Part shown: positions 53,216 to 62,442 of the stretch, piece after piece
Numbering within the stretch: the stretch's first letter is position 1
How the letters are laid out: each line of letters begins with the position of its first letter
From: Corynebacterium faecale
GTDB taxonomy: Bacteria; Actinomycetota; Actinomycetes; Mycobacteriales; Mycobacteriaceae
Assembly (NCBI RefSeq): GCF_030408735.1
Contig: NZ_CP047204.1
Location: 1-64,000, forward strand
Length of the DNA: 64,000 nucleotides
Direction: 5' to 3'
Notes under the pieces: generated by a model
Database searches by the model: none
Seen by the model: the letters and a program-made list of their open reading frames with translations, nothing else
Told to the model about the DNA's origin: nothing
Position numbers and translations under genes: made by a program

Positions 53216-55087
53216 ATGAAGACCTGGAAAACCTGGGGTGTAGTTGCTACTTCAGGACTCTTAATCGTACTGTCCTGGATCACCGGCTGGGATTGGCTCA
53301 TGCTGGTTGCCGCTGTGGTTGCTGGTTGGCAGATCGCCATCAGCGCGATCCAGGCCTTGAGAATCAAGATGGTCTCGATTGATCTGCTCGTGGTCGTGGC
53401 CGCGGTCGGTGCCATCTTCATCAACAACTTCTGGGAATCCGCAGCCGTCACCTTCCTCTTCGCGCTGGGCAAGGCGTTGGAGCGGGCGACCATGAACCGC
53501 ACCCGCAAGGCGTTGTCGGATCTGGTGGATGCGGCACCGGAAACAGCCACGAAGCTTAATCACGATGGCTCGACTGAAACGGTTGAGCTCTGGGAACTGG
53601 AACCCGGCGATATCGTGCTCGTGAAAAACGGTGAGCAGGTGCCTGTCGACGGCAAGGTGATCTCCGGTCACGGTGGCGTGGACGAGGCAACCATTACCGG
53701 TGAGTCCGTCCCTGCCGAGAAGGCCGAAGGCTCTGAGGTCTTCGCCGGCACCTGGTTGCGCTCCGGTCTGCTGCGTGTTGAGGCAGTCGGCATCGGTTCT
53801 GATTCCACCCTGGCCAAGATCATCCACCGCGTCGAGGACGCACAGGATGATAAGGCGAAAACCCAGACCTTCCTGGAGAAGTTCTCCAAGTGGTACACCC
53901 CCGGTGCGATGCTTGCGGCCCTGTTCGTGGGCCTTGTCACCCGCAACACTGAACTTGCCCTGACACTGCTGGTCATCGCCTGCCCCGGTGCTCTGGTCAT
54001 CTCCATCCCGGTCTCGATCGTTGCAGGTATCGGACGCGCCGCCAAGGATGGTGTGCTCATCAAGGGTGGCGAATACCTCGAGAATGCAGCCAAGGTTGAC
54101 GCGGTTGTGGTGGACAAGACCGGTACCCTCACCAATGGTCGTCCGGAACTGACCAACGTTGATGTCCTGGATCCGAGCTTCACCGAAGATGAGGTCCTGC
54201 TCCTGGCAGCCCGCGCCGAAACCGCTTCCGAGCACCCACTGGCCGAGGCGATCATCCGCGGAGCTGAGCAACGTGGCCTGAATGTGGGTGTGGTGGATAA
54301 GGCTGAACCTGTCACCGGCAAGGGCATCCGCGCCCTGGTGGATGGCCAGACAGTCGCGGTTGGTTCCGCTGACCTGCTGGACCACACCCCGGATAACGCC
54401 CGCATCCTGGAACTGAACAATCAGGGTAAGACCGCCATGTACGTCGGAGTCAACGGTCAGGTAGTTGGCATCGTCGCCGTCGCCGACACCATCCGCGATG
54501 ACGCACCGGCCGCCATCAAGGCCCTGCACGACAAGGGCGTGAAGGTGATCATGGCAACCGGTGATGCCCGCCTGGTGGCAGAGAACATCGCCGCCCAGCT
54601 GGGAGTGGATGAGGTCCGAGCGGAACTCATGCCGGAGGACAAACTGATCATCGTCAAGGAACTGCAGGCACAGGGTCATGTGGTCGCCATGGTCGGCGAC
54701 GGTGTCAACGACACCCCGGCACTCGCACAGGCTGACATCGGTGTGGCCATGGGTGCCGCCGGCTCCCCGGCAGCAATCGAAACCGCCGACATCGCCCTGA
54801 TGGCCGACAAGCTTCCCCGCCTGCCCTACGCACTGGGACTGGCCAAGCGCACGGTCAACACCATGCGGATCAACATCGCAATCGCATTGATCACCGTTGC
54901 AGTCCTGCTGGCTGGTGTCCTCTTCGGAGGCGTGACCATGGCTGTTGGAATGCTGGTCCACGAGGCCTCGGTCCTGCTGGTCATCGGCATCGCGATGCTC
55001 CTGCTCCGCCCAACCTTGAAAGAGAACAAGGCCCTGCCCGCAGACCGCCCCGCACGGTCCGCAACCAAGAAGGAACTGATCGCTTAA
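53216..55087 (+). CDS. P1B-type heavy-metal ATPase with a CPG motif
   Basis: Metal-exporting P-type ATPase. The 623-residue protein lacks a fused N-terminal HMA domain; that function is probably supplied by the preceding gene. It has an actuator TGES (TITGESVPAEK), phosphorylation site DKTGT (Asp300), ATP-binding HP (SEHPLAEA) and hinge GDGVNDTPAL. The membrane metal motif is C256-P-G instead of the usual C-P-C, which marks a less common subgroup of unclear specificity. ATG 53216 has AAGGAAG upstream. A terminator follows. Confidence 0.93.
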   Translation: MKTWKTWGVVATSGLLIVLSWITGWDWLMLVAAVVAGWQIAISAIQALRIKMVSIDLLVVVAAVGAIFINNFWESAAVTFLFALGKALERATMNRTRKALSDLVDAAPETATKLNHDGSTETVELWELEPGDIVLVKNGEQVPVDGKVISGHGGVDEATITGESVPAEKAEGSEVFAGTWLRSGLLRVEAVGIGSDSTLAKIIHRVEDAQDDKAKTQTFLEKFSKWYTPGAMLAALFVGLVTRNTELALTLLVIACPGALVISIPVSIVAGIGRAAKDGVLIKGGEYLENAAKVDAVVVDKTGTLTNGRPELTNVDVLDPSFTEDEVLLLAARAETASEHPLAEAIIRGAEQRGLNVGVVDKAEPVTGKGIRALVDGQTVAVGSADLLDHTPDNARILELNNQGKTAMYVGVNGQVVGIVAVADTIRDDAPAAIKALHDKGVKVIMATGDARLVAENIAAQLGVDEVRAELMPEDKLIIVKELQAQGHVVAMVGDGVNDTPALAQADIGVAMGAAGSPAAIETADIALMADKLPRLPYALGLAKRTVNTMRINIAIALITVAVLLAGVLFGGVTMAVGMLVHEASVLLVIGIAMLLLRPTLKENKALPADRPARSATKKELIA

Positions 55088-55101
55088 GCTCCTTCCATAA
55101 G

Positions 55102-55136
55102 CCCCACCGTTATCCGCAGGTTGGATAACGGTGGGG
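55102..55136 (+). terminator. ATPase gene terminator
   Basis: CCCCACCGTTATCC (55102-55115) pairs with GGATAACGGTGGGG (55123-55136), then TTCTTCTT. TCCATAAG (55094-55101) directly precedes the stem. Confidence 0.92.
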
Positions 55137-55225
55137 TTCTTCTTATCAGAACTTATGCTTCTGGTGAACACGTGGGCGTGGGGCCCGCGCCCACGGCACC
55201 CACCGTTTCCATAGGCGGGGCGAGG

Positions 55226-55240
55226 GGGGCGTCGATAAGC
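55226..55240 (+). repeat. GGGGCGTCGATAAGC word at the corA 3' end
   Basis: Exact copy 3 bp beyond the corA stop (minus strand), preceded by GAGG. TCCATAGG lies at 55208-55215. Confidence 0.92.
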
Positions 55241-55243
55241 ACA

Positions 55244-56377
55244 CTACATCCACTTACTGCGCTTGAAAATCCAATAAAGCAGCACCGCCAGCGCCACCAT
55301 GGCGAGCAACGCCACCGGGTACCCGAACGCCCAGTGCAACTCCGGCATGACATCGAAGTTCATGCCGTAGATAGAACCGATGAGGGTCGGAGCGAAGAGG
55401 ATCGCGGCCCAACCGGAAATCTTCTTCATATCCTCGTTCTGTCGCTCCGCCACCAGCGTGGCGTTGACGCTGAGGATCTGCGAGAGCGATTCGCGGTACT
55501 CCGCCACCCGGCTGTTGTCGCGGGTGAGGTGATCGGCCACGTCCTCGAGATAGGCACGCAACTCATCCGGCACACCATTACGGATGAAATCCTTCTGCAG
55601 GCGCTGCACCACCTCGCTTATGGAAGACGTGGTGTGCTGCATGTCGATGATCTCCTGGCTCAGGCGGTAAATACGCTGCGCGACGGCGACATCCCCACTG
55701 AACACCTGGCGTTCAATCTGCTCCTGGTCAATGGAAATACCGCGCAGCACCGGGGCATAACCATCAACGATGAGGTCAATGAGCCGGTAGGCCACCGCGC
55801 GCGGTCCCAATTTGAGCAACTCACCATCAGACAGGAGAGCTTTCACCCGACGGTCGAATTTCCTGCTGTCCGAATCCGCAAACAGGGAAGCGGCGGTGCC
55901 ATCAACCCACTGATTATCCTGACACAGCACCACAATCGCGTTGCCCTTCATCACGATGTGGAACTCAGCGAACTCGACTTCCTCAGTTTCATCGATATAA
56001 CGCGCCGACCGCACCGCCATGAACACCACATCCCCATAACGATCCAGTTTGGGACGCTGCTGCGCCACAATGAGATCCTCCACGATCATGGGGTGCAGAT
56101 CCCACGCATCGGCAAGTTCCTGGATCGCGGCGCGGGTGGGGGCGGGATACAACGACATCACCATCCGGTTGGATGCACCGTCCGCAAACCTCAGACCATC
56201 CGCCACCGTGGCCCCCAGCGGAGGTTTATCCGCCACGCCGTCAGTCACCCAACGGGTCAGGGGAGCGGTCTCAGAGTTCTGCGCGGGCGGACTGGGAGCC
56301 CCCGGAACGGCAACATACCTGCGGCGCAGAATTTCCCTGCGCCGCGAGATTCCGTTTGCATCGTTCTTCTTCGGCAT
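55244..56377 (-). CDS. corA: CorA-family magnesium/divalent cation channel
   Basis: Mg2+/Co2+ channel. The 377-residue protein has a large cytoplasmic domain and two C-terminal membrane helices with the YGMNFDVMPELHW signature (GMN) and a short basic tail (FKRSKWM). ATG 56377 has GAGG about 8 bp upstream; ATG 56404 is less likely. CTTATGGA at 55617-55624 falls in the gene where the sense strand reads TCC ATA AGC, a rare Ile codon. Together with MgtE this gives two Mg2+ systems in 5 kb. Confidence 0.94.
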   Translation of the reverse strand: MPKKNDANGISRRREILRRRYVAVPGAPSPPAQNSETAPLTRWVTDGVADKPPLGATVADGLRFADGASNRMVMSLYPAPTRAAIQELADAWDLHPMIVEDLIVAQQRPKLDRYGDVVFMAVRSARYIDETEEVEFAEFHIVMKGNAIVVLCQDNQWVDGTAASLFADSDSRKFDRRVKALLSDGELLKLGPRAVAYRLIDLIVDGYAPVLRGISIDQEQIERQVFSGDVAVAQRIYRLSQEIIDMQHTTSSISEVVQRLQKDFIRNGVPDELRAYLEDVADHLTRDNSRVAEYRESLSQILSVNATLVAERQNEDMKKISGWAAILFAPTLIGSIYGMNFDVMPELHWAFGYPVALLAMVALAVLLYWIFKRSKWM

Positions 56378-56479
56378 TCCACCCTCATTCCGCCCTCGGT
56401 CCACGTCACACGTACCTCACCAGTATCGCTTATGGACGGTGGTGGGGCGGTAACGGGCGTGCGGCGCCGGGCCCGTGGA

Positions 56480-57943
56480 TTAGATCGGGTAGGCGTCGGT
56501 GCCGGTGGTCACGCTGACCCAGTGATCGGTGGTGAACTCATCGATGGCCCATTCACCGTTGAAGCGACCCAGGCCGGAGTTCTTCTCGCCACCGAACATG
56601 ACGTGGGCTTCATCGTTGACGGTGATGTCATTGATGTGGGTCATGCCGGCCTCCACCTTGCGGGCGAAGTTGAGGCCACGCTGCAGGTCCTCGGTGAACA
56701 CCGCGGAGGAGAGGCCAAATTCGGTGTCATTGGCCAGCTCCAGTGCATGGGCCTCATCATTGGCCTTGACCACGCCGACCACCGGTCCGAAGATCTCCTC
56801 ACGGAACAGCTCCATATCCGGGGTGACATCGGCGAACACATGCGGTGAGATCACGCGGCCTTCGATCGGGCCGGCCACGAGCTCGCGGGCACCCTGCTCG
56901 CGGGCGAGGGTGATTTTTCCGGTGACGGATTCCACCTGGGAATCATTGACGATGGGGCCGATCATGGTGGCATCGTCAAGCTGGTCTCCATAAGCGACAT
57001 TCTTGACACGTGCAGCGAAGGCCTCGAGGAACTGGTCATAGACCGGGGCCTCGACGATGATGCGGTTGACCGCCATGCAGATCTGACCCTGGTGCAGGAA
57101 GCTACCCATCGAGGCGGCGGCGACGGCCTTGTCCATATCGGCATCGCTGAGCACCACCATCGGGGCGTTGCCACCCAGTTCGAGGGCGACCTTCTTGATG
57201 TGCTTGCCGCCCGTAGCCGTGGCACCTACCTGCTTGCCCACCGGGGTGGAACCCGTGAAGGAGATCAGACGCGGAATGGCGTGCTCCACAAAATAATCAC
57301 CGATCTCTGAACCGGCACCGACCACCACGTTGAACAGTCCAGTCGGCAGGCCGGCAGCCTCGAAGATATGCGCCAGCAGGGTGCCGCCCACGAGCGGGGT
57401 GTCAGACGCAGGCTTGAGCACCACGCCGTTGCCGCAGGCCAGGGCAGGTGCCACCGAACGCATGGACAGTGCAAACGGGAAGTTCCACGGGCTGATCACA
57501 CCCACCACGCCCAGCGCCTCACGGAACACATAATTGGACTTACCCGGGGTGTTCGACGGCAGGATCTGGCCGGTGATGCGCGCCGGGAAGGTAGCAGCCT
57601 CACGCAGCGAGGCGATGGCCAGGCCAGCCTCGATATTGGCCTTGAGTGCGGTGGAACCTGACTCCCGGCGGATCAGCTCCACGATGGCCTCACGGTTATC
57701 GCCGATGACATCCGCCGCCTTGTTCAGGATGGCCGTCTTCTTCACCGGCGGCAGAGCCGCCCAGTCCTTCTGGACCTGCGCCGCGGTGGAGTACGCCTTG
57801 TCCACATCCTCCTGGGAGGCATTCTGGATGGTGGTGATCTCCTCACCGTTGAACGGGTTCACCGTGGTGGTGGCCCGCTCCGAAGAACCATCGGCCCAAC
57901 CGCCGATGAAGATCTGGTTGCTCACGAAATTCTCAGTACTCAT
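56480..57943 (-). CDS. Aldehyde dehydrogenase (benzaldehyde/vanillin type)
   Basis: NAD(P)+-dependent oxidation of an aldehyde, probably aromatic, to its acid. The 487-residue protein has PWNFPFALSM, the catalytic Glu in VALELGGNAP, catalytic Cys289 in QGQICMAVNR and a C-terminal GGEKNSGLGRF motif. ATG 57943 is preferred to the ORF-extending ATG at 58000. The neighbouring catIJ-pcaD genes support an aromatic substrate. TCCATAAG occurs at 56987-56994 (inside) and at 57969-57976 (upstream). Confidence 0.92.
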   Translation of the reverse strand: MSTENFVSNQIFIGGWADGSSERATTTVNPFNGEEITTIQNASQEDVDKAYSTAAQVQKDWAALPPVKKTAILNKAADVIGDNREAIVELIRRESGSTALKANIEAGLAIASLREAATFPARITGQILPSNTPGKSNYVFREALGVVGVISPWNFPFALSMRSVAPALACGNGVVLKPASDTPLVGGTLLAHIFEAAGLPTGLFNVVVGAGSEIGDYFVEHAIPRLISFTGSTPVGKQVGATATGGKHIKKVALELGGNAPMVVLSDADMDKAVAAASMGSFLHQGQICMAVNRIIVEAPVYDQFLEAFAARVKNVAYGDQLDDATMIGPIVNDSQVESVTGKITLAREQGARELVAGPIEGRVISPHVFADVTPDMELFREEIFGPVVGVVKANDEAHALELANDTEFGLSSAVFTEDLQRGLNFARKVEAGMTHINDITVNDEAHVMFGGEKNSGLGRFNGEWAIDEFTTDHWVSVTTGTDAYPI

Positions 57944-58142
57944 CTGACGTCCTCGTTTTCTCCTGCGCTCCATAAGCGCGCCGATACGGATTCTCCCCAC
58001 AGGTTAATGATGATCCGCCCACTCCTGTGGTAAGGGTTACACCTGGGGGTGTCGACCAGGGGTCATCGGATGCCCCTCGGCGCAACGCGCCGCTTATGGA
58101 ACGCCGCAAGTCCCGCATGAATGTTGGCTGGGTGCGGCGAGG

Positions 58143-58157
58143 GGGGCGTCGATAAGC
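58143..58157 (+). repeat. GGGGCGTCGATAAGC word, left of the ClC gene
   Basis: Exact copy, 33 bp upstream of ATG 58191; TTCCATAAAGG (58168-58178) follows and merges with the ribosome site. A variant GCTTATCGAT ends the gene at about 59397. Confidence 0.9.
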
Positions 58158-58190
58158 TTGGGTTCGCTTCCATAAAGGAAAGGATCTCCC

Positions 58191-59462
58191 ATGACCACAA
58201 TTCCACTGAACCGCCTGGCGGTGGTCGCGACGATCATCGGTGTGCTCACCGGCCTGTTCGTGGCCGCGCTGAACTGGGCGGCGATCGGGGTGGAGCGGCT
58301 CGTCTATGGGGCGGATCATCTGCACAATTCGAATCCGATCGCGGATGTGTCACCGGTGCGGCTCGCGGTGACGGTGGTGGTGCTGGGTGTTGTCACGTCC
58401 TGGGCGTGGTTCATCGTGCACCGCTGGGGCAGGCGTGAGGTGTCGGTGGTGGGTGCGATGCGCGGTGAGAAGGTCCCCATCCCCGAAACCGCGGCATCGG
58501 CATTTCTGCAGGTGATCACGGTGGCTGCCGGTGCGCCGGTGGGGGCGGAGAACGCCCCGCGCATCGCCGGCAGCCTGATCGGCGAGCGGTTTTCCCGCTG
58601 GTTGCAGCTGGATCTGGACGCCAAACGCATCCTGGTGGCCTCAGCTGCCGGCGGTGCGCTGGGCGCCAGTTTCCACCTCCCGCTGGCCGGGGTGCTGTTC
58701 GCACTCGAGGTGCTGCTGGTGGAGGCATCCACGCGCACGGTGGTCATCGCGATCGTCACCACCACGGCGGCCGTGGGCACCACCGGCCTGTTCGTGCCCA
58801 TCCCCGATGTCTTCGCCACCGTGCCCCTCAACGAGAGCCCCGGCATGCTGGTCGCCGCCGCCCTCACCGGCATCGCCGCAGGCCTCGGCGGCCACTGGTT
58901 CAGCACGGCCGCCACCCACGCCGCCCGACGCTCACCGCGCGGTGCGGCGATCCTCTGGCAGATGCCGCTCGGCTTCCTCGTCATCGCGGCGGTCGTCTAC
59001 GTGTACCCGACCGCGCTGGCCAACCCACGGTGGGTTGCAGACCAACTGCTTAACGACGCCTTTCTCCTCCCCACCCTCCTCCTACTACTAATACTTCGCC
59101 TCTTCCTCTTCCTGCTGGCCTTCCGCGTCGGAACAGTCGGCGGCAACCTCATCCCCTCCTTCGCCCTCGGCACCATCATCGGCGCCATCGTGGGCACCCT
59201 CCTCCAACCGCTCATCGACATCCCCATCGCCGCCTTCGCACTCCTCGGCGCAGCCGCGTTCCTCTCCACCACGATGTCCGCACCCCTCTTCGGACTCATC
59301 GCCGCCGTCGAATTCACCGACATGGAACCCCAGGGCTACCTCCCGATCTTCCTCACCGTCGCCTCCGCCGTCCTCGCCGTCCGCGTCTGGGCCGTGCTTA
59401 TCGATTCCGACCTCCGCACCATCCCCATCACTTACGCCACCTGGACCGGCGAAACCAAATAA
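58191..59462 (+). CDS. ClC-type chloride channel/transporter
   Basis: ClC family Cl-/H+ antiporter or channel. The 423-residue protein has about 10-12 helices. Family motifs are GALGASFHLPLAGVLFALE and GTVGGNLIPSFALGTIIG. The selectivity filter region reads GAPVGAENAPR, where most ClC proteins have G(K/R)EGP, so selectivity may differ. The sequence upstream is AAAGGAAAGGATC, a good ribosome site. Confidence 0.9.
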   Translation: MTTIPLNRLAVVATIIGVLTGLFVAALNWAAIGVERLVYGADHLHNSNPIADVSPVRLAVTVVVLGVVTSWAWFIVHRWGRREVSVVGAMRGEKVPIPETAASAFLQVITVAAGAPVGAENAPRIAGSLIGERFSRWLQLDLDAKRILVASAAGGALGASFHLPLAGVLFALEVLLVEASTRTVVIAIVTTTAAVGTTGLFVPIPDVFATVPLNESPGMLVAAALTGIAAGLGGHWFSTAATHAARRSPRGAAILWQMPLGFLVIAAVVYVYPTALANPRWVADQLLNDAFLLPTLLLLLILRLFLFLLAFRVGTVGGNLIPSFALGTIIGAIVGTLLQPLIDIPIAAFALLGAAAFLSTTMSAPLFGLIAAVEFTDMEPQGYLPIFLTVASAVLAVRVWAVLIDSDLRTIPITYATWTGETK

Positions 59463-59551
59463 CCCCTCGAACAGCACTTCCGCTTGTGCCGCAAGGGGAG
59501 GTGAGGTGGGCGTGGGCAAGCGTCTCTCATGAAAGTATCCAGGCCATACTT

Positions 59552-59588
59552 TTCCAATATTGGAACCTTTGGGTGTTGTGAATCACAA
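59552..59588. promoter_or_regulatory. Operator-like palindromes before catI
   Basis: TTCCAATATTGGAA (59552-59565) is a perfect 14-bp palindrome, followed by TTGTGAATCACAA (59576-59588), a second perfect palindrome. A one-mismatch copy of the first, TCCGATATTGGA, lies at 62333-62344 before the transporter gene, so a shared regulator (IclR type is typical for pca/cat genes) is likely. Confidence 0.62.
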
Positions 59589-59617
59589 TCAGTGTGAGGA
59601 TCAAGGAAAGGGTTCTG

Positions 59618-60538
59618 ATGGAAAAGACAAAGGTAACAACACTCAGCGAAGCCATCGCCACATATGTCCACGACGGTTGCTCACTCTCCATAGAGGGTTT
59701 TACCCACATAATTCCCTATGCCGCGGCCCATGAAATCATCCGCCAACGGATCAAGAATTTAGATATTTACCGGATGACCGCGGATATCGTGGTTGATCAA
59801 CTCATCGCGGGGGACTGCGTTAAGTCACTGACCTCATCATTCATCGGCAACAGCTCGGTGGGTTCACTACATGAACTAAGACGCCGAATTGAAGGACGTG
59901 GACGTGCACCCCTCAAATTCAATGAATACAGTCACGGCGGAATGATCGCCCGATACCTCGCCGGTGCCTCAGGCCTGCCCTTCTATCCGGTTCTTTCCTA
60001 CGCAGGATCCGATCTTCCGAAGATCAACCCCGAGATCCGCGTGATGGAATCCCCTTATGGAGGCGAAAAGGTATATGTCGTGCCACCAATCAACCCCGAC
60101 GTTGCGATCCTCCACGCACAACGCGCCGACCGGAAAGGCAATGTCCAAATCTGGGGCCTCACCGGCATTCAGCAGGAAGTGGCCTACTCCGCCAAGCACA
60201 TCATTGTCACAGTTGAAGAAATCGTCGAAGACGATGTCATCACCTCCGACCCCAACCGCACCCTCCTCCCCAGCCATGTGGTTGACGCGGTAGTTCCCGT
60301 CCCCCGCGGTGCACACCCCTCCTTTGTGCAGGGTTATTACGACCGCGACGGCGACTTCTACCGCGCCTGGAACGACATCAGCAAAAACCCTGACACCCTC
60401 GACCGCTGGATGCAGGAATGGATCTTCGACCTGGAAGTCCACAACAACTACGTGAACAAACAAGGCGCAGCATTCTGGGAACGCCTGGACGCGCCGTATG
60501 TCCCATCCCTGCCAGTCAACTACGGAAGCAGGAAATAA
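59618..60538 (+). CDS. catI: 3-oxoadipate CoA-transferase subunit A (CatI)
   Basis: With CatJ, transfers CoA from succinyl-CoA to 3-oxoadipate in the beta-ketoadipate pathway. The 306-residue protein has the glutaconate/CatI-type features: VALEGFTH-like start (LSIEGFTHIIPYAAAHEIIRQ), RMTADIVVDQLI, YAGSDLPKINPEI and DVAILHAQRADRKGNVQIWG. The start is ATG 59618, with AAAGGG upstream. Its TAA overlaps the catJ ATG (TAATG). Confidence 0.93.
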   Translation: MEKTKVTTLSEAIATYVHDGCSLSIEGFTHIIPYAAAHEIIRQRIKNLDIYRMTADIVVDQLIAGDCVKSLTSSFIGNSSVGSLHELRRRIEGRGRAPLKFNEYSHGGMIARYLAGASGLPFYPVLSYAGSDLPKINPEIRVMESPYGGEKVYVVPPINPDVAILHAQRADRKGNVQIWGLTGIQQEVAYSAKHIIVTVEEIVEDDVITSDPNRTLLPSHVVDAVVPVPRGAHPSFVQGYYDRDGDFYRAWNDISKNPDTLDRWMQEWIFDLEVHNNYVNKQGAAFWERLDAPYVPSLPVNYGSRK

Positions 60539-61314
60539 TGACCACCACCATCCCAACCCAGGCCACCATCTCCGAACTTCTGGCCGTTGTTGCCTCCCGT
60601 GAACTCGCAACCACCCGCACCGTCTTCGCCGGCATCGGCCTCCCCACCCTCGCCACCTCGCTGGCACATCTCACCACCGCCCCCGAAATTGAAATCATTT
60701 ACGAATCCGGAGTCTGCGGAGCGCACCCGGCAAGCCTCCCGGAAACAGTCGCCGACTCAGTCCTCATCACCGGTGCGGAAGCCGTCCTCGATATGACCGC
60801 ACTCTTCAACTACGTACTACAGCGTGGCCACATCGACGTAGGATTCCTCGGCGCAGCGCAAATCGACAAATACGGCAACCTCAACAGCTCCGTCATCGGC
60901 GACTGGAACAACCCCACAGTCCGACTCCCCGGCTCCGGCGGTGCCGCCGAAGTCATGGCCAACTCCAAAGAGGTCTACGTCATCATGCGTAGACATGAAA
61001 AACGCTCCCTCGTCGCTGAACTAGATTTCTGCACCTCCCCCGGCCCCGACCGTGCCCTCGCCGCCGGCTTCACACCCCGGGGACTGGGCGTGACCAAAGT
61101 GATCACCGAATTCGGCATCCTCAGCAGAGGTTCCATAGGTGAAGAACTCACACTCACCGCCATACACCCCGGGGTGGACGTAGACGACGTCATCCGATCC
61201 ACCGGATGGGACCTCCGCATCAGCGACGATCTACACACCGTCCCATCACCCACCGCGGAGGAATTGCACCTCCTCCGAGACGACATCGACCCCAATCGGG
61301 TCTACCTACGCTAA
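60538..61314 (+). CDS. catJ: 3-oxoadipate CoA-transferase subunit B (CatJ)
   Basis: Second subunit; supplies the catalytic Glu in the IIYESGVCGAHP motif. The 258-residue protein shows GHIDVGFLGAAQIDKYGN and VRLPGSGGAAEVMANS, matching CatJ. The start ATG 60538 overlaps catI. TCCATAGG at about 61132 falls on an ATA codon. It ends 75 bp before pcaD, with TCCCTCCATAAGGGA (a mini-hairpin with the octamer) at about 61319-61333. Confidence 0.93.
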   Translation: MTTTIPTQATISELLAVVASRELATTRTVFAGIGLPTLATSLAHLTTAPEIEIIYESGVCGAHPASLPETVADSVLITGAEAVLDMTALFNYVLQRGHIDVGFLGAAQIDKYGNLNSSVIGDWNNPTVRLPGSGGAAEVMANSKEVYVIMRRHEKRSLVAELDFCTSPGPDRALAAGFTPRGLGVTKVITEFGILSRGSIGEELTLTAIHPGVDVDDVIRSTGWDLRISDDLHTVPSPTAEELHLLRDDIDPNRVYLR

Positions 61315-61389
61315 CCATCCCTCCATAAGGGATTCCCTCCGGAATTTCTCACCAGATTTTTCCACACACATTAAATAAGGAGAACAATC

Positions 61390-62190
61390 ATGCTTCATTA
61401 CATCCAGTCCGGAAACATCAACGGACCAGCAATCCTCATGGGCAGCTCCCTCGGAACTACCTCCCGCATGTGGGAAAATGTCCTTCCGTATCTAGAAGCC
61501 ACCCACAATGTCATCCGCTTCGACACCGCCGGCCACGGACAGTCCGCAGCGGGAAGCGCACCGGTACCCGCTGGGGAAACCTCCGATGCCACGGTGGAAG
61601 CCTTCGCAACTGATGTGCTCAAACTTGCCGATGTACTGAAGATTGAAAAATTCTCCTACATCGGACTTTCCCTCGGCGGTGCCATCGGCCAGCAGCTGGC
61701 ACTGGATGCACCTGAGCGACTCGAGAACCTCATAGTCACCTGCACCGCCGCCAAGTTCGGCGCACCAGAAATCTGGCAGGACCGCGCCAAAAACGTCCGT
61801 GAACAAGGCATGGACTGGCTCCGTGAACCCAGCGCCAGCAAATGGTACACAGAAGGTTTCGCTGACAAGAGCCAAGAAGCTCAACTGCTCCTGGATGACC
61901 TCGTAGCGCTCGACCCAGAAGGCTACGCACAAGCGTGCGACGCCGTCTCCAAATTTGATGTCACCAACCGACTCAAGGACATCACCACCCCAACACTCGT
62001 CATTGCCGGCTCCGAAGACGTATCCACCCCACCAGCCGTCGTCCAGATCATCGCCGACAACATCCCAGAAGCCAGCTTCGAAGTCATTGAAGGCGCAGCA
62101 CATATCGGCAACATCGAGGCACCGGAACAGTACGGTGCCATGATTGCCAGCTTTCTCCAGCCTTCCATAAGGGAATCAGCGCGTCTGTGA
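61390..62190 (+). CDS. pcaD: 3-oxoadipate enol-lactonase (PcaD-like)
   Basis: Alpha/beta hydrolase that opens 3-oxoadipate enol-lactone. The 266-residue protein has nucleophile Ser94 in GLSLGG, DTAGHGQS and the base His in EGAAHIGNIEAPEQ. The coding 3' end contains TCCATAAGG (62164), read as S-I-R with two rare codons (ATA, AGG). It lies in the cat/pca cluster after catJ. Confidence 0.9.
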   Translation: MLHYIQSGNINGPAILMGSSLGTTSRMWENVLPYLEATHNVIRFDTAGHGQSAAGSAPVPAGETSDATVEAFATDVLKLADVLKIEKFSYIGLSLGGAIGQQLALDAPERLENLIVTCTAAKFGAPEIWQDRAKNVREQGMDWLREPSASKWYTEGFADKSQEAQLLLDDLVALDPEGYAQACDAVSKFDVTNRLKDITTPTLVIAGSEDVSTPPAVVQIIADNIPEASFEVIEGAAHIGNIEAPEQYGAMIASFLQPSIRESARL

Positions 62191-62219
62191 CGTTGCGAAT
62201 CCGGTAGTTTCCTTTCCCC

Positions 62220-62276
62220 AGAGCCGACTGTCTAGGGGATCCCTCCATAAGGGGGATCCCCTAGACAGTCGGCTCT
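62220..62276. terminator. 24-bp perfect hairpin with TCCATAAGG loop
   Basis: Arm 62220-62243 is the exact reverse complement of 62253-62276, with a 9-base loop TCCATAAGG (62244-62252). No T-run follows. It probably terminates pcaD, but the length and the loop content are unusual. Confidence 0.8.
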
Positions 62277-62332
62277 ATGTGCTGGTTGCAGGACTATGGG
62301 AGGTGCTGTTTTGGGTATCGGCTTCTTAGCGA

Positions 62333-62344
62333 TCCGATATTGGA
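62333..62344. promoter_or_regulatory. Operator copy before the MHS transporter gene
   Basis: TCCGATATTGGA, one mismatch from the palindrome core at 59552. Confidence 0.5.
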
Positions 62345-62442
62345 CTCAAAAGTGATCTCTTGCGAGAGTATTGATAGATGTAATTCACATCACAAACAAT
62401 TACCGTTGTTCCATTGTTGGATATTCCTCTGAGGGGGTCCCC

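Noticed and set aside
53261..55171. 636-residue frame on the minus strand
   Set aside because: Antisense shadow of the P-type ATPase gene, which has full motifs and a ribosome site.
55121..56848. 575-residue plus-strand frame
   Set aside because: Spans antisense to corA and the aldehyde dehydrogenase 3' end; not a plausible gene.
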